Part shown: in pieces, positions 63,236 through 64,000 of the stretch
How positions within the stretch are numbered: the stretch's first letter is position 1
Layout: each line of letters begins with the position of its first letter
Assembly (NCBI RefSeq): GCF_016924665.1
Contig: NZ_JAFFJT010000005.1
Coordinates: forward strand, 227,769 to 291,768
Direction of reading: 5' to 3'
Origin: Nocardioides sp. SYSU D00038
GTDB lineage: Bacteria > Actinomycetota > Actinomycetes > Propionibacteriales > Nocardioidaceae
Length of the DNA: 64,000 nt
The notes under the pieces: generated by a model
What the model was told of the DNA's origin: nothing
The model's database searches: none
The model's input: the letters and a program-made list of their open reading frames with translations, nothing else
Made by a program: the position numbers and the translations under genes

Positions 63236-64000
63236 ATGACCGCACCTCGCACGTCGACCCGGGTGGCCGCGGGTGCCGCGGCCCTGGTCGTCCTCGGCCT
63301 CCTCGCCACGCCCACCGCCGCCACCGCCGCTCCGGTCAGCGACACCCCGTCGTTCCCGTTCTCCGACCCGTTGACCAGCAGCACGCCGAGCACGCCGTCG
63401 GTCCCCACCGACGTCGCCACCCCGCCCGGCGGGGTCACCGACGTGCCAACCGGCACCCCCACCGACCCGGGGACCTCGATCCCGCCCGACCCGGGCGCAG
63501 CGTCGGTGATCACCGACCGCGCCACCGCGGTCGCCGGACGGGCGCTGGCGTTCACCGGCCGTGGCTTCCTGCCGGGCGAGCAGGTGCTGGCGATCCTCGA
63601 CGACGGCCTGGCCGCGGTGGGGCCGATGGTGGCCGGCACCGCCGGCGACGTCGCCGGGCTGCTCCAGCTACCCGGCGACCTGAACGCCGGCGACCACACG
63701 CTGCGCCTGGTCGGCGCGGCCTCGGGCTACCAGCCCACCGAGACCTTCCCGGTCGCCGCCGCCGACGACCCGGCCACCGAGCCGGAGGACGACGACTCCG
63801 ACAACGCCGCCTACCTCTACCTCGGCGGCGCGTTCCTGCTCTTCGTCGCCGCCCTGGCGGCGTACCTGCTCCACCGCAGCCGGCGCAAGGGCGGCGCCGC
63901 CGGACGTCGCACCGGCGCGCCGGCCGAGCCCGGCGGCCCCGCCGGCGCCACTCCCGCCACCGCGGCGGGCGCAGCCGCTCCGACCTCGCCCGGCCGCCCG
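63236..64000 (+). CDS. Partial secreted, membrane-anchored surface protein (cut by window end)
   Basis: An open frame of 255 codons running off the right edge without a stop. A signal peptide (about 1-34, ALVVLGLLATPTAATAA) is followed by a low-complexity Pro/Thr/Ser linker (35-85). A beta-rich domain (about 86-180; ATAVAGRALAFTGRGFLPGEQVLAILDDG) resembles an Ig-like or bacterial surface module. An acidic stretch (PEDDDSDNAA), one membrane helix (about 191-213, YLYLGGAFLLFVAALAAYLL) and a basic cytoplasmic stop (HRSRRKGG) follow, then a Gly/Ala/Pro-rich tail. No family could be named. GTG at 63233 is an alternative start. Confidence 0.7.
   Translation, partial: MTAPRTSTRVAAGAAALVVLGLLATPTAATAAPVSDTPSFPFSDPLTSSTPSTPSVPTDVATPPGGVTDVPTGTPTDPGTSIPPDPGAASVITDRATAVAGRALAFTGRGFLPGEQVLAILDDGLAAVGPMVAGTAGDVAGLLQLPGDLNAGDHTLRLVGAASGYQPTETFPVAAADDPATEPEDDDSDNAAYLYLGGAFLLFVAALAAYLLHRSRRKGGAAGRRTGAPAEPGGPAGATPATAAGAAAPTSPGRP

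Overview
The window is very G+C-rich chromosomal DNA of an actinobacterium, most likely Nocardioides or another member of the Nocardioidaceae/Propionibacteriales (inference). The markers are a WhiB regulator, coenzyme F420 genes cofD/cofE, TIGR03089 and DUF3105 families, LCP ligases, acyl-CoA carboxylase with an epsilon subunit, and GlfT2/Glf galactan enzymes. It is densely coded: about 60 genes, no gap over 300 bases, and no rRNA, tRNA, CRISPR, prophage or transposase recognised.

Layout. 1-9.7 kb: a DUF5719 protein, a large membrane glycosyltransferase, whiB, cofD-cofE, a DUF3105 membrane protein, mannose-1-phosphate guanylyltransferase and TIGR03089. 9.7-23.9 kb: a cell-envelope block with a secreted PGRP amidase carrying FG-GAP repeats, a six-gene galactan operon (two GT2 enzymes, Glf, GlfT2, ABC permease and ATPase), a 5'-3' exonuclease, two LCP proteins and a thioesterase. 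23.9-32.8 kb: a crotonase with a probable CTG start, a repeat-rich spacer, a SigB/SigF-type sigma factor, Dps, a CoA-binding protein, an acyltransferase-like membrane protein, purE-purK, a lone winged-helix protein, a class III cyclase, a PH-domain protein and birA. 32.8-48 kb: acyl-CoA carboxylase beta and epsilon, an MFS/TetR pair, Maf, GtrA, tctCBA plus a Usp protein, a GlgC-like enzyme, an acyl-CoA dehydrogenase, a methyltransferase, the biotin-carrying alpha subunit and a BenE transporter. 48-64 kb: an RTX-like protein, two bPH2 proteins, pyruvate carboxylase, SpoIID, DUF305, two pyridine nucleotide-disulphide oxidoreductases, a GGCT-like protein, an AbiEi/DUF559 nuclease-like gene between inverted 80-bp repeats, purine nucleoside phosphorylase, a TetR regulator and a surface protein cut by the window edge.

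Genes that work together: BirA would biotinylate the alpha carboxylase subunit and pyruvate carboxylase; CofD/CofE complete F420; Glf/GlfT2/GT2/ABC build and export a galactofuranan that LCP enzymes may ligate to peptidoglycan; TctABC takes up a carboxylate. Gene content broadly follows the M. tuberculosis Rv3260c-Rv3307 neighbourhood as I recall it.

The most notable non-coding signals are: widespread TANNNT -10 hexamers 6-8 nt before start codons (leaderless transcription), including a pair of overlapping divergent -10s; MtrA-like nonamer repeats before two cell-wall genes; and several families of structured dispersed repeats. One of these, an 80-bp composite element, occurs three times and brackets the DUF559-like gene as inverted repeats.
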